Source: an uncultured Prevotellaceae bacterium (GTDB lineage: Bacteria; Bacteroidota; Bacteroidia; Bacteroidales; Bacteroidaceae). From it: 19,835 nucleotides of DNA. Where the stretch lies: assembly GCA_937891085.1 (NCBI GenBank), contig CALAEY010000067.1, positions 1 to 19,835 of the forward strand, written 5' to 3'. Made by a program: the position numbers and the translations under genes. The notes under the pieces were generated by a model. The model searched no databases, was not told the origin of the DNA, and saw nothing but the letters and a program-made list of their open reading frames with translations. Below, piece by piece: positions 8,501 to 15,521 of this stretch; within the stretch, counting starts at the first letter, position 1; every line of letters begins with the position of its first letter.

Positions 8501-8682
8501 GCCCTCATGCATTGTGCTATATGCGTGTATGTATTTTCTGAATGTACTGAAATGAAAAAAAACTACGACAAAAATCGACTTCTGTATTCTACGACAAAAA
8601 GCATAAATATACAGTCTGGTACTAGCTTCTCTTTCACACACCGAGATGCAAAAATTAAAGGCCATCATTTTCCGCAAGAAAA
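8501..8682. other. Intergenic region without a credible gene
   Basis: Between the nqr terminator and the sigma-operon promoters I see no gene with a convincing start or recognisable protein. The stretch is A-rich. It holds a 12-bp direct repeat (CTACGACAAAAA, see the separate entry) and a short perfect hairpin, CATTTTC-cgcaa-GAAAATG (8666-8684), directly against the first candidate ECF promoter. The only frame of note (8462-8719) runs through the terminator and looks like chance. Confidence 0.6.
8563..8600 (+). repeat. 12-bp direct repeat CTACGACAAAAA, 26-bp period
   Basis: CTACGACAAAAA occurs at 8563-8574 and again at 8589-8600, so start-to-start spacing is 26 bp (about 2.5 helical turns). 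Paired direct repeats upstream of an operon suggest binding of a dimeric regulator, but no regulator can be named from the sequence, and it lies about 85 bp above the first candidate promoter. Confidence 0.45.
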
Positions 8683-8683
8683 T

Positions 8684-8712
8684 GAAACTTTCTGGCCGTG
8701 TGCTGCGTCTAA
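8684..8712 (+). promoter_or_regulatory. Candidate ECF-type promoter P1
   Basis: GAAAC (8684-8688) and CGTCTAA (8706-8712) are 17 nt apart. The layout resembles group-4 (ECF) sigma promoters, whose -35 box carries an AAC core and whose -10 box is CGTC-like. It has no TAnnTTTG housekeeping box. The block TGCTGCGTCTAA closely resembles the -10 region of the second candidate promoter 62 bp downstream. Assignment is by pattern only. Confidence 0.4.
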
Positions 8713-8745
8713 TGAATAGAAAAACAAAAAAAGTTTCTTTGACCG

Positions 8746-8774
8746 TGTCACAAACGGCAGCACGCTGCGTACTA
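8746..8774 (+). promoter_or_regulatory. Candidate ECF-type promoter P2
   Basis: TGTCAC (8746-8751) and CGTACTA (8768-8774) are separated by 16 nt. Transcription would begin near 8780, about 27 nt before the chosen start of the GIN lipoprotein. The shared GCTGCGT block in P1 and P2 suggests the same sigma factor reads both, most simply the ECF factor encoded second in this operon. Confidence 0.45.
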
Positions 8775-8806
8775 TAGGTGAAAGAACGATAAAAATGGAG
8801 ACTGAA

Positions 8807-9625
8807 ATGATGAAAAGAATGATCGTGATGCTGCTTCTGGCAGCTGGAATAGTGGGCACCTCTTGTGCTTCAAACAAGCAGACGGTGGGAGCTACCATCG
8901 GTGTGACCAACCTTAAGGCTGGGGTAGTAGAAAAGACGTATAAGCTCAGCGGATTCTCAGGGCTGAAGGTGAGCGGTGACATCAAGGTGCACTACACACA
9001 GGGCAACAGCTACGAGGTGCGCATCACCACCGATGAGCGCAAACTGGATAAGCTGGTGGTGGAAGTGCGGGGCAACGACCTTGTGGTGGGCTACAAGCCT
9101 CGCAGCAGCTTCAATGGCCGCCTGGAGTCTACACACCTCTACCTCACTTGCCCCAAGATGGAGCGCATAGACAATAGCGGGGCTTGCTCCTTCACCACCG
9201 AGGGCTTCAAGGCTGATAGGCTGGAGATAGAAGCATCGGGGGCTACCACGCTGCAGCTGGGCACCGTGCACTGTCAGACGGCTGAAGTGGACAATAGCGG
9301 GGCTACGAAGATCTACGGCACACTGGTGGCACAGCAGGTGGAGATGGAGAACAGCGGAGCCACGAAGGGCGAGGTGAAGGTGGAAGCCGACTACTTCGAC
9401 TTGGAGAATTCTGGCGCCACTACCATGACCTTCGGCTTTAAGGGCAAGCGCATCGACATAGAGAGCAGCGGTGCGGGCAACGTGAACTTGGAGGTGGACT
9501 GCCAAGAACTGAGGGCTGGAAACTCAGGCGTGGCTAGTCTGGTGATCACGGGCAGTGCCGATGAGGTGAAGATAGATGGCTCTGGAGTGTCACGCATCAA
9601 TATCAAGGGACTGAATAAGTACTAA
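8807..9625 (+). CDS. Head-GIN domain (DUF2807) lipoprotein
   Basis: A predicted lipoprotein of 272 residues, with a hydrophobic N-terminus ending in GTSC (Cys20 as lipid-modified residue), so probably anchored in the envelope. The rest fits the DUF2807 / head-GIN family: an opening FSGLKVSGDIKVHYTQG strand pair, then a beta-solenoid. At least eight coils carry an [N/A/S/G]-S-G-[A/V] turn about every 20 residues (NSGA, ASGAT, NSGAT three times, SSGAG, NSGVA, GSGVS). The start at 8807 is preferred over ATG 8795 because GGAG lies 6 nt upstream; the earlier start would add four residues. It is the first gene of the sigma-factor operon and is likely a major output of that sigma factor. Molecular function is not established for this family. 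Confidence 0.85.
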   Translation: MMKRMIVMLLLAAGIVGTSCASNKQTVGATIGVTNLKAGVVEKTYKLSGFSGLKVSGDIKVHYTQGNSYEVRITTDERKLDKLVVEVRGNDLVVGYKPRSSFNGRLESTHLYLTCPKMERIDNSGACSFTTEGFKADRLEIEASGATTLQLGTVHCQTAEVDNSGATKIYGTLVAQQVEMENSGATKGEVKVEADYFDLENSGATTMTFGFKGKRIDIESSGAGNVNLEVDCQELRAGNSGVASLVITGSADEVKIDGSGVSRINIKGLNKY

Positions 9626-9632
9626 TCGCTGC

Positions 9633-10106
9633 ATGACAACCGACGAGTTCATCAAGGAGGCAGAACGCATCCGCCCGAGCCTGTTGCTCTCCGCTCAGCG
9701 CTATCTGGAGGCAGAGGATGCTGAGGACGTGGTGCAAGATGCCCTCCTGCGCCTGTGGAACATGCGCGATGAACTCACCCCTCCCATGGTGTCATTGGCG
9801 AGGGTGGTGGTCAGGAATCTATGTCTGGACAGGCTGAGGCGGGAGAAGCCCATGCTGCGCCTGGACACACACGAGACGGAGGATCCGCCCGATGAGGAGG
9901 TGGGGCAGTGGCAGCGCATAGAGCGACTGATGCACCTGATAGAAGCACTGCCCACCATGCAGCAAACCATCCTGCGCCTGCGTCATGTGGAGGGAATGGA
10001 ATACAGCGAGATAGCCCGCATCACGGGCAGCCGTGAAGAGACTGTCAGGAAGGCACTGAGCCGAGCCCGACAGGCCATCAGGGAAAAATATCAAAAGGAG
10101 GCATAA
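9633..10106 (+). CDS. ECF (sigma-70 family) RNA polymerase sigma factor
   Basis: A 157-residue alternative sigma factor with only regions 2 and 4, which defines the extracytoplasmic function group. Region 2 (about residues 7-71) contains the core-binding helix DAEDVVQDALLRLWN and the promoter-melting stretch ARVVVRNLCLDRLRR. Region 4 (about 96-152) contains ALPTMQQTILRLRHVEGMEYSEIARI and the recognition helix SREETVRKALSRARQAIREKY. It lies 7 nt after the GIN lipoprotein stop and 1 nt before the next gene, with AAAGGAGG at its 3' end serving that gene. It probably activates the candidate promoters P1/P2 upstream, giving autoregulation. Confidence 0.93.
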   Translation: MTTDEFIKEAERIRPSLLLSAQRYLEAEDAEDVVQDALLRLWNMRDELTPPMVSLARVVVRNLCLDRLRREKPMLRLDTHETEDPPDEEVGQWQRIERLMHLIEALPTMQQTILRLRHVEGMEYSEIARITGSREETVRKALSRARQAIREKYQKEA

Positions 10107-10107
10107 G

Positions 10108-10623
10108 ATGAATCATGTAGAAGAAATAAGAATGTTGATGGATCGTTTTCTAGAGGCGGATACCACGCTCGAGGAAGAACGGAGGCTCTATGCCTACTTC
10201 GCTCAGGCAGAGGTAGATCCTTCCTTGGAAACGTATCGCACCATGATGCAGGACTATGCCGCCTTGATGCCTGTGGAGCAGGTACATCAGCCTGCTAAGC
10301 GTGTGACGCTGCAACCTTGGTTCAAGTGGGCATCGCGTATCGCTGCCGTGTTGGTATTGGCATTCCTCGGCACTTGGGGCTATCGCGCCTATGAGACCAG
10401 CAAGCTGGAAGAGATCTATGGCGGCAGCTACATGATAGTGAACGGGGAGCGTGTGGACAATCTGCGTGAGATTAAGGCGCAGATAGAGAGCACCTTGCAG
10501 TCGGCGCAGGAGATAGAGCGACTGGCGGCTGCAGCTCTGCCTACCGATGTGGAGCAGAGCGTGCTCAGTGAGATAGATGATCCCGCCTTGCGCGAGGAGG
10601 TGAACCGAATATTGAACGAATAG
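10108..10623 (+). CDS. Single-pass membrane protein, possible anti-sigma factor
   Basis: A 171-residue protein with an acidic cytoplasmic N-terminal part (about 1-73), one membrane helix (about 74-91, WASRIAAVLVLAFLGTWGY) and a C-terminal domain that would be periplasmic and is rich in charged helices. The start codon lies 1 nt after the sigma-factor stop, with AAAGGAGG upstream, so the two are translated together. Position and topology are those of an anti-sigma factor, which would hold the sigma factor at the membrane until an envelope signal arrives. The zinc-binding HxxxCxxC motif of ZAS anti-sigma factors is absent. No family name is recognised with certainty. Confidence 0.65.
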   Translation: MNHVEEIRMLMDRFLEADTTLEEERRLYAYFAQAEVDPSLETYRTMMQDYAALMPVEQVHQPAKRVTLQPWFKWASRIAAVLVLAFLGTWGYRAYETSKLEEIYGGSYMIVNGERVDNLREIKAQIESTLQSAQEIERLAAAALPTDVEQSVLSEIDDPALREEVNRILNE

Positions 10624-10640
10624 AGAGAAAGGATAATGCA

Positions 10641-11024
10641 ATGAGAAAACGTATATACATAGCCTTGTGCCTGCTGTGCTTCACCACTTTCCTAAGGGCA
10701 CAGAACAGCATCGATGAGGTGGTGGACAACTTTTCCACTGTTGGCAGTTCTACCTACACCTCAGCCATAGAGCGCGACCCTCAGACGCGCCGAGTCATCA
10801 AGGTGGTGAAGACGCTTGAGACACGGGGGAAGGTGGTCAGTGACCTTATCGATGCCTTCAACAAGGAGCGCGAGACGGGGTCTTTCAGTCGGAAGGAGGA
10901 GAACGATGAGGTGACTATGATCTTGGCCACTGAGAACAAGAGTGGCAATAGGGTATATATGTTCCAATGTCGTGACAAGGGGTATCCTTGGGGCAAGGCT
11001 ACCATCATCATCAGGCCTAAGTAG
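10641..11024 (+). CDS. Small secreted protein of the sigma-factor operon
   Basis: A 127-residue protein with a signal peptide (MRKRIYIALCLLCFTTFLRAQ, cleavage likely after RAQ or before it) and a mature part of about 106 residues with mixed alpha/beta character. AAAGGA lies 7 nt upstream of the start. It is the last gene before a terminator, so it belongs to the ECF operon and is probably exported under its control. It resembles the small uncharacterised secreted proteins that accompany such operons in Bacteroidales (DUF4252- or DUF5024-type). I cannot decide which from the sequence alone. Function unknown. Confidence 0.7.
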   Translation: MRKRIYIALCLLCFTTFLRAQNSIDEVVDNFSTVGSSTYTSAIERDPQTRRVIKVVKTLETRGKVVSDLIDAFNKERETGSFSRKEENDEVTMILATENKSGNRVYMFQCRDKGYPWGKATIIIRPK

Positions 11025-11060
11025 GAATCTTCTTTTAACGTTACATACTATGAAAACAAC

Positions 11061-11105
11061 ACGTCAGGACTTTTCGTGATGAAAGGTCCTGACGTATTTG
11101 TTTTT
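11061..11105. terminator. Bidirectional terminator between convergent operons
   Basis: A 15-bp stem, ACGTCAGGACTTTTC (11061-11075) with GAAAGGTCCTGACGT (11081-11095), has one G-T pair and a 5-nt loop. ATTTGTTTTT follows on the plus strand; on the minus strand the hairpin is followed by TGTTGTTTTC. It lies between the plus-strand sigma operon and the minus-strand hydrolase operon and probably serves both. Confidence 0.85.
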
Positions 11106-11122
11106 CATGCCGAGTGACAAGA

Positions 11123-12142
11123 TCAGGGCTTGAGGGCAGACGCGATGCCTTCATCCCAGCGGCAGCCGAAGTAGTGGGTGGCAGTGAGCGACTGCTGGTC
11201 GTATACGACCGACCAGAGCGTGGTCTGCGGGTAGCTGGATGCTTGTATGGCTTGCAAGGGAGTGTCACGTCCTGTCAAGGGGAGGAAGCGGGAGGTGACC
11301 ATGTCGAAGCGCTGGTGCGATTCCCCCGTGTCGTTGCTGAGACGTGCTTCACTCAGACAATGGTTGGTCACTACCTGCGTGGGTGTCACCTGCATCTGTC
11401 CGACGTTCCACTCCACCACCACGCTATGGCCGCTGCGGTCGGAGATGGAGAGGTGGTGCATGCGTTCCACCGATGGAAACACATCATAGCGCGAGAGCAG
11501 TTCAACGGCCTCGTCGGTAGTGGCTGCATAGTCGAGTACCAAGCGGATGGCACCTACGATGGTGAGGTCGGGGCGCTCCGTGTCAGGCACCTGCTTGTCG
11601 CCGTCTATCTCGATGAGGTCGGCCACGCACACACCCTGCTCGTTCATTCCATCCAAGGGCACATAGACGGCAGCCAGCGCCATCATCTTGTTCATGAAAC
11701 TATCTGGGTGCCAGTCTTCGCCAAAGCCAAGGAAGGTGAGGTTGCTGGTTGACACCGAGGCATAGCCATCTGCGGGTTCCGTCTGGATGATGGCACAGAG
11801 CGGCGAGGGCTCCCAGTCGAAGTTGCGTGCAAAGATGCCGTTGCCCGTCACTGTGGTGCAGCCGCCATCAGGGGCTTCTACGTTCATCTTCACATGTCCG
11901 TGTGAGAGAAATTCCGCGATGTGTCCAGCCATCTGGGCATCGGTCTTCGCGCCGCCTTTATCCAGGAAATCCTTGAAGCCATAGTCGCCCTTATAGGTGA
12001 AGGTATAGATGCCTGGCTGCACTTCCTTCATGGAGCGTATGGCATTGATCTCATTGCCAAACATCCGCATGCCACCAACGATGAATACGGCCAATACGGC
12101 TACAAGTGCCACGCCTAATCCGATAAGTATCTTCTTTTTCAT
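11123..12142 (-). CDS. Ntn-type linear amide C-N hydrolase (choloylglycine hydrolase / C45-C59 type)
   Basis: A 339-residue protein with an N-terminal membrane anchor or uncleaved signal (residues 5-24). The catalytic core starts at Gly94-Cys95. The block CTTVTGNGIFARNFDW places Cys95, Arg106, Asn107 and Asp109 like the Cys2/Arg18/Asp21 set of bile salt hydrolase and penicillin V acylase. Downstream, LDGMNEQGVCVADL and VTNHCLSEARL match the other conserved loops of the fold. In these enzymes the cysteine acts as an N-terminal nucleophile, so this protein would need to be cut before Cys95 to be active. The substrate may be bile-acid, penicillin-type or N-acyl amides and cannot be told here. 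It is the last gene of a three-gene operon, 4 nt after the winged-helix gene. Confidence 0.8.
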   Translation of the reverse strand: MKKKILIGLGVALVAVLAVFIVGGMRMFGNEINAIRSMKEVQPGIYTFTYKGDYGFKDFLDKGGAKTDAQMAGHIAEFLSHGHVKMNVEAPDGGCTTVTGNGIFARNFDWEPSPLCAIIQTEPADGYASVSTSNLTFLGFGEDWHPDSFMNKMMALAAVYVPLDGMNEQGVCVADLIEIDGDKQVPDTERPDLTIVGAIRLVLDYAATTDEAVELLSRYDVFPSVERMHHLSISDRSGHSVVVEWNVGQMQVTPTQVVTNHCLSEARLSNDTGESHQRFDMVTSRFLPLTGRDTPLQAIQASSYPQTTLWSVVYDQQSLTATHYFGCRWDEGIASALKP

Positions 12143-12146
12143 GATG

Positions 12147-12437
12147 CTACTTTTCCAGTTTGAGATAGGTCTTCAGCGTCTCCACATAGTCCTCCATGGC
12201 CTTGACTCCAGCAGGAGTGATGCGACAGAGGGTCTGCGGGCGCTTGCCCACGAATTTCTTTTCCACCTCGATGTAACCCGCCGTGCTGAGCTTATCTATC
12301 TGCACGCTCAGGTTGCCAGCCGATGCGCCCGTCTCCTCTTTCAGGAACACAAAGTCGGCCTCTTCTACGCCCACCAGCAGCGACATCACTGCCAGGCGTA
12401 GTTCCGAATGCAGTAATGGGTCTAATGGTTTAAGCAT
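12147..12437 (-). CDS. Winged-helix transcriptional regulator
   Basis: A 96-residue single-domain DNA-binding protein. It has the ArsR/MarR-like winged-helix pattern: an N-terminal helix (PLLHSELRLAVMSLLV), the helix-turn-helix FLKEETGASAGNLSVQIDKLSTAGYIEV, and a basic wing, KKFVGKRPQTLCRITPAG, with a C-terminal dimerisation helix. This matches the short 'transcriptional regulator, winged helix DNA-binding' proteins (HTH_34 type) common in Bacteroidetes. Its start overlaps the end of the upstream membrane-protein gene by 8 nt, so translation is coupled. It most likely regulates its own operon and perhaps the divergent transporter. Confidence 0.85.
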   Translation of the reverse strand: MLKPLDPLLHSELRLAVMSLLVGVEEADFVFLKEETGASAGNLSVQIDKLSTAGYIEVEKKFVGKRPQTLCRITPAGVKAMEDYVETLKTYLKLEK

Positions 12438-13053
12438 TTTTCCGATTATTAAGGTTGATCATTATTCCGGGAATAATCAGCGCTACCACGGCCACAGCCG
12501 CCATGGCCAGCATCTGGTAGTAGCCAGTAGCCATCACATCGGCCACTGCGGCTCCGACAATGCCTCCAAGGAAGGCACATATTGCTATCCACATGTTCTT
12601 CAGCATCAGCCCCGTGATGCAGCATGCCATGGAAACCAGCAGTATGATGATGACGGTGTAGTGATTGAGCAATGGGGTGAGGTAGCCCAATGAGGGTGCC
12701 ACCACAAACAGCAGCACGGCCAGAGTGACGGCAAATATGCCGAAGGCCAGCCATACGTGACTTATCATCGTGGAGATGAAGGTCTGTGGCACATGCGCTT
12801 GCTTTTCTTTCTTGTCCATCAGATAGTTGCCTGCATAGCCTATGATGGCCATCAAGAACCATAGGAAGTTCCATGATGGGCTGCCAGTGACTTTCCACAG
12901 ATGCCCCACGATGAGGGCGGTGACAAACACCAGGCATCCCCACCAAATCATGGGCGTGCCAGCATTCTTGGTCAGTTCCTTACGACTTTGATCTAAGTGC
13001 TTTCGGATGATCTCCAGACTGCGCTCAGCAGTCATTTCGTTTGTATTTTCCAT
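12430..13053 (-). CDS. Six-helix membrane protein of unknown function
   Basis: A 207-residue protein with a short basic cytoplasmic N-terminus (ERSLEIIRKHLDQSRKELTKNAG). About six membrane helices follow, the first beginning at TPMIWWGCLVFVTALIVG and the last near YYQMLAMAAVAVVALIIPG. It is the first gene of the operon with the winged-helix regulator and the amide hydrolase. Similar pairs of a membrane protein and a small winged-helix regulator are frequent in Bacteroidetes. I do not recognise a characterised family. A sensor or partner role with the regulator is inference from gene order only. Confidence 0.75.
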   Translation of the reverse strand: MENTNEMTAERSLEIIRKHLDQSRKELTKNAGTPMIWWGCLVFVTALIVGHLWKVTGSPSWNFLWFLMAIIGYAGNYLMDKKEKQAHVPQTFISTMISHVWLAFGIFAVTLAVLLFVVAPSLGYLTPLLNHYTVIIILLVSMACCITGLMLKNMWIAICAFLGGIVGAAVADVMATGYYQMLAMAAVAVVALIIPGIMINLNNRKNA

Positions 13054-13118
13054 AATTTCTCTAAGTTTTTAGTTTGTTACTTAATCTTGTTGCACACACT
13101 CTTGAATCGATTCTGCTG

Positions 13119-13149
13119 CAAATATAAATAAGTTTATAAAATAAACAAA
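13119..13149 (-). promoter_or_regulatory. Bacteroidetes promoter of the membrane protein/regulator/hydrolase operon
   Basis: Reading the minus strand, TTTG (13149-13146) is followed after exactly 19 nt by TATATTTG (13126-13119). This is a full match to the housekeeping pattern TTTG-N19-TAnnTTTG. It lies about 66 nt upstream of the start at 13053 and is the best-formed promoter in the window. Confidence 0.8.
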
Positions 13150-13250
13150 ATAAAAAAGTAAATTCCTCTTGATTTTTTTTTACACCTTACTTATAATAGC
13201 AGAAAGATATTCGACATAAAATGTGTATCTTAGCAGTGGATTTATACGCA

Positions 13251-14246
13251 ATGATGATGAAAATAATAAAGTTCTTGAAAGAGTGGACTTTGCCGTGTGC
13301 CATCGCTTTCGGCACGGCGGTGTATCTGCTGTTTCGCTTCGTGCCGGCGCTGGATGAGGCGGGCAACCGTCTGAGTGGGGTGATGGACCAGATGCTGCCG
13401 CTGATGATTTTCCTCACGCTCTTCGTAACTTTCTGCAAGGTGGACTTCAAGCAGATGAGGCTGCACCGCTGGCATGGCGGCGTGATACTGGCGCAGGTGG
13501 TGCTGGTGGCGCTCTTCATGGGGGCTGCCTACCTGCTGAGGGGGAATGCCGATCATAAGGTGATGGCGGAGGCTGTGCTGACGTGCGTGATAGCGCCGAC
13601 AGCGGCAGCGGCACCGGTGGTGAGCGGCAAACTGGGTGGAAACATCAGCACCATGACCACGCTGACGCTGATCTCCAGCTTGGTGGCAGCAGTGATGATT
13701 CCGGCGGTGTTCCCACTGCTTGAGAATGCGGTGCATACCTCTTTCTGGGTGGCTTTCTGGATCATCCTGAAGAAGATGTCTAATGTGTTGGTGCTGCCGT
13801 TGCTGCTGGGTTGGCTGGTGAGGCATTGGGTGCCTAAGCTGCACGCGTGGATAGTGGCGCAACCTAATCTGGGATTCTACATGTGGAGCTGTGCGCTGAG
13901 CATCAACGTGGGTATCACGGTGAAAAACATCTTCAACAGCGGACTGACGCTGTGGGGGCTGTGCTTCATCGCCTTGGCTTCACTTGTGATATGCTTCGTG
14001 CAGTTCGGCGTAGGCAGGGGCATAGGCCGCGTGCTGGGCGAGGAGGTGAATGCGGGGCAGGGTATGTTCCAAAAGAATACCGGACTGGCTATCTGGGTGG
14101 CATATATCTACCTGAATCCCGTGGCCAGCATCGGTTCGGGCTTCTATGTGCTGTGGCAGAACATCATCAATTCGCTGGAACTCTGGGCGTATGATAAGGC
14201 GGAAGCGCAGAGGGCGCAGAAGCCTATTGATGGGCAAGGTTCATGA
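13251..14246 (+). CDS. BASS-family transporter (bile acid:Na+ symporter-like)
   Basis: A membrane protein of about 331 residues with some ten hydrophobic helices, fitting the bile acid:sodium symporter (BASS) superfamily. It has a TPLG-like first half (MDQMLPLMIFLTLFVTF, CVIAPTAAAAPVVSGKLGG) and a second half, QKNTGLAIWVAYIYLNPVASIG, that is characteristic of the family. The start at 13251 is chosen over ATG 13221 because a near -7 box (TATCTTAG, 13226-13233) overlaps the earlier start; the following ATGs at 13254 and 13257 are equally possible. It is transcribed away from the hydrolase operon. Its 3' end overlaps rsmE tail-to-tail by 23 bp. Substrate unknown: family members carry bile acids, keto acids or vitamins. 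Confidence 0.85.
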   Translation: MMMKIIKFLKEWTLPCAIAFGTAVYLLFRFVPALDEAGNRLSGVMDQMLPLMIFLTLFVTFCKVDFKQMRLHRWHGGVILAQVVLVALFMGAAYLLRGNADHKVMAEAVLTCVIAPTAAAAPVVSGKLGGNISTMTTLTLISSLVAAVMIPAVFPLLENAVHTSFWVAFWIILKKMSNVLVLPLLLGWLVRHWVPKLHAWIVAQPNLGFYMWSCALSINVGITVKNIFNSGLTLWGLCFIALASLVICFVQFGVGRGIGRVLGEEVNAGQGMFQKNTGLAIWVAYIYLNPVASIGSGFYVLWQNIINSLELWAYDKAEAQRAQKPIDGQGS

Positions 14247-14922
14247 GGTGAACGGCCACCAAGGCTGCGGTCTCAGTGCGTAGGCGTGAGGCTCCAAGGC
14301 TGATGGGCTGGAAGCCGTTTTCGATGGCAAGGGCCACTTCTTCCTCACTGAAGTCACCCTCAGGACCGATGAGCACCAACGCATCTTCATCGGCATGGAG
14401 GCTGTCTTTCAAGAGGGGCTTCTCTCCGGGGTAGCAGTGGGCGATGAACTTCTGACCGCCGAAGGGCTGACGGATGAATTTCTCAAAGTCGGTAAGCTCA
14501 TTCAGGCGGGGCATGCGTGCCTTGAGGCTCTGTTTCACGGCGCTGACCACGATCTTCTCGATGCGTTCCAACTTGATGACGCGGCGCTCGGAGTAGTGGC
14601 AGTTGAGGAAGGTGAGCTCATCGAACCCTATCTCAGTGGCTTTCTCGGCCAACCATTCCATGCGATCCATATTCTTAGTTGGAGCCAATGCCAAGTGTAA
14701 ATGCCCATGCCAAAGGGCAGGCTGGGGGAGTGTTTCCAGCACATTCACCAGGCAGTGCTTATTGTCGGCCACGGCAATCTCGGCGCGGTAGAAACAGCCC
14801 GTTCCGTCGGTCAGCGTCAGCTCATCGCCCGCTTTCAGGCGGAGCACACGCAAGGCATGAGCCGCCTCATCGGCAGGCAGCTCGTTGGAGCGTTCGATGT
14901 CGGGGGTGTAGAACAGATGCAT
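14224..14922 (-). CDS. rsmE: 16S rRNA (uracil1498-N3)-methyltransferase
   Basis: A 232-residue SPOUT-fold RNA methyltransferase that modifies U1498 of 16S rRNA using S-adenosylmethionine. It has the N-terminal PUA-like part (MHLFYTPD...HALRVLRLKAGDELTLTDG) and the C-terminal knotted cofactor site: GPEGDFSEEE (residues 186-195) and LGASRLRTETAAL (209-221), both diagnostic. The length is close to the family's usual ~240. The start codon overlaps the stop of the DUF151 gene (TGATG), so translation is coupled. The 3' end overlaps the convergent transporter gene by 23 bp. Confidence 0.95.
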   Translation of the reverse strand: MHLFYTPDIERSNELPADEAAHALRVLRLKAGDELTLTDGTGCFYRAEIAVADNKHCLVNVLETLPQPALWHGHLHLALAPTKNMDRMEWLAEKATEIGFDELTFLNCHYSERRVIKLERIEKIVVSAVKQSLKARMPRLNELTDFEKFIRQPFGGQKFIAHCYPGEKPLLKDSLHADEDALVLIGPEGDFSEEEVALAIENGFQPISLGASRLRTETAALVAVHLMNLAHQ

Positions 14923-15518
14923 CAGTGGCCTCCTTTCAGTTTGTTGATAATATCACGCAGCTTGGCAGCCAGTTCGTATTCCTCATCCTCGATGGCCTTC
15001 TGCATATCATCTTCCAAGCGGCGCAGCTGGTTGTACTCCTCATCTTTGACTTCCTCCTCCATCTTCGGGGCATCGTGGCCGATGAAGGTGGTATCGGTGG
15101 AGTCTGTATGGCGCAGGCGCTCGTTCTCGATGATATCCTCATAAGTGAAGAGCGGCGTATGCATGCGAATAGCCAGAGCCACTGCATCGCTGGTGCGCGC
15201 CTCCAAGCGGAGGATATTGGCCCCCTGCTTGAAGTAGAGGTGCGTATAGTAGATACCGTTGTCCACCCGATAGATCACTACGCGCTCCATGCTGATGGCC
15301 AGCGCATCCATCACATTGCCGAAGAGGTCGTGCGTCAGAGGGCGTGGGGCGGTGATGCCTTTCCACTCCATGATGATGGCGCGTGCCTCATACTCGCCGA
15401 TGATGATGGAGATCATGCGGTCGCCTCCCTTCTCCTTGAGGATGAGCACATACGCGTGGTCGAACTCCGGACTGGCGTAGATGTTGTCTATGTGCAATTC
15501 TACCTTGTGGCGTTCCAT
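14922..15518 (-). CDS. Bifunctional nuclease family protein (DUF151) with UVR motif
   Basis: A 198-residue protein in two parts. The N-terminal ~130 residues are the DUF151/BFN domain (IIGEYEARAI, RPLTHDLFGNVM, ARTSDAVALAIRMHTPLF). The C-terminal ~40 residues form a UvrB/UvrC-type helical hairpin (LRRLEDDMQKAIEDEEYELA...RDIINKL). Plant and bacterial members have been described as bifunctional nucleases, but the physiological role in bacteria is not settled. The fusion to a UVR motif is common in Bacteroidetes and suggests interaction with a repair or protein-quality complex. It sits 3 nt after the MFS gene and overlaps rsmE by one base. Confidence 0.88.
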   Translation of the reverse strand: MERHKVELHIDNIYASPEFDHAYVLILKEKGGDRMISIIIGEYEARAIIMEWKGITAPRPLTHDLFGNVMDALAISMERVVIYRVDNGIYYTHLYFKQGANILRLEARTSDAVALAIRMHTPLFTYEDIIENERLRHTDSTDTTFIGHDAPKMEEEVKDEEYNQLRRLEDDMQKAIEDEEYELAAKLRDIINKLKGGH

Positions 15519-15521
15519 TTC

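Noticed and set aside
8462..8719. Open frame of 85 codons between nqrF and the GIN lipoprotein
   Set aside because: It begins inside the nqr terminator stem, has no ribosome binding site, shows no family resemblance, and covers the candidate promoter P1.
11114..11752. Plus-strand frame of 212 codons
   Set aside because: Antisense to the amide hydrolase, whose catalytic motifs are clear on the minus strand.
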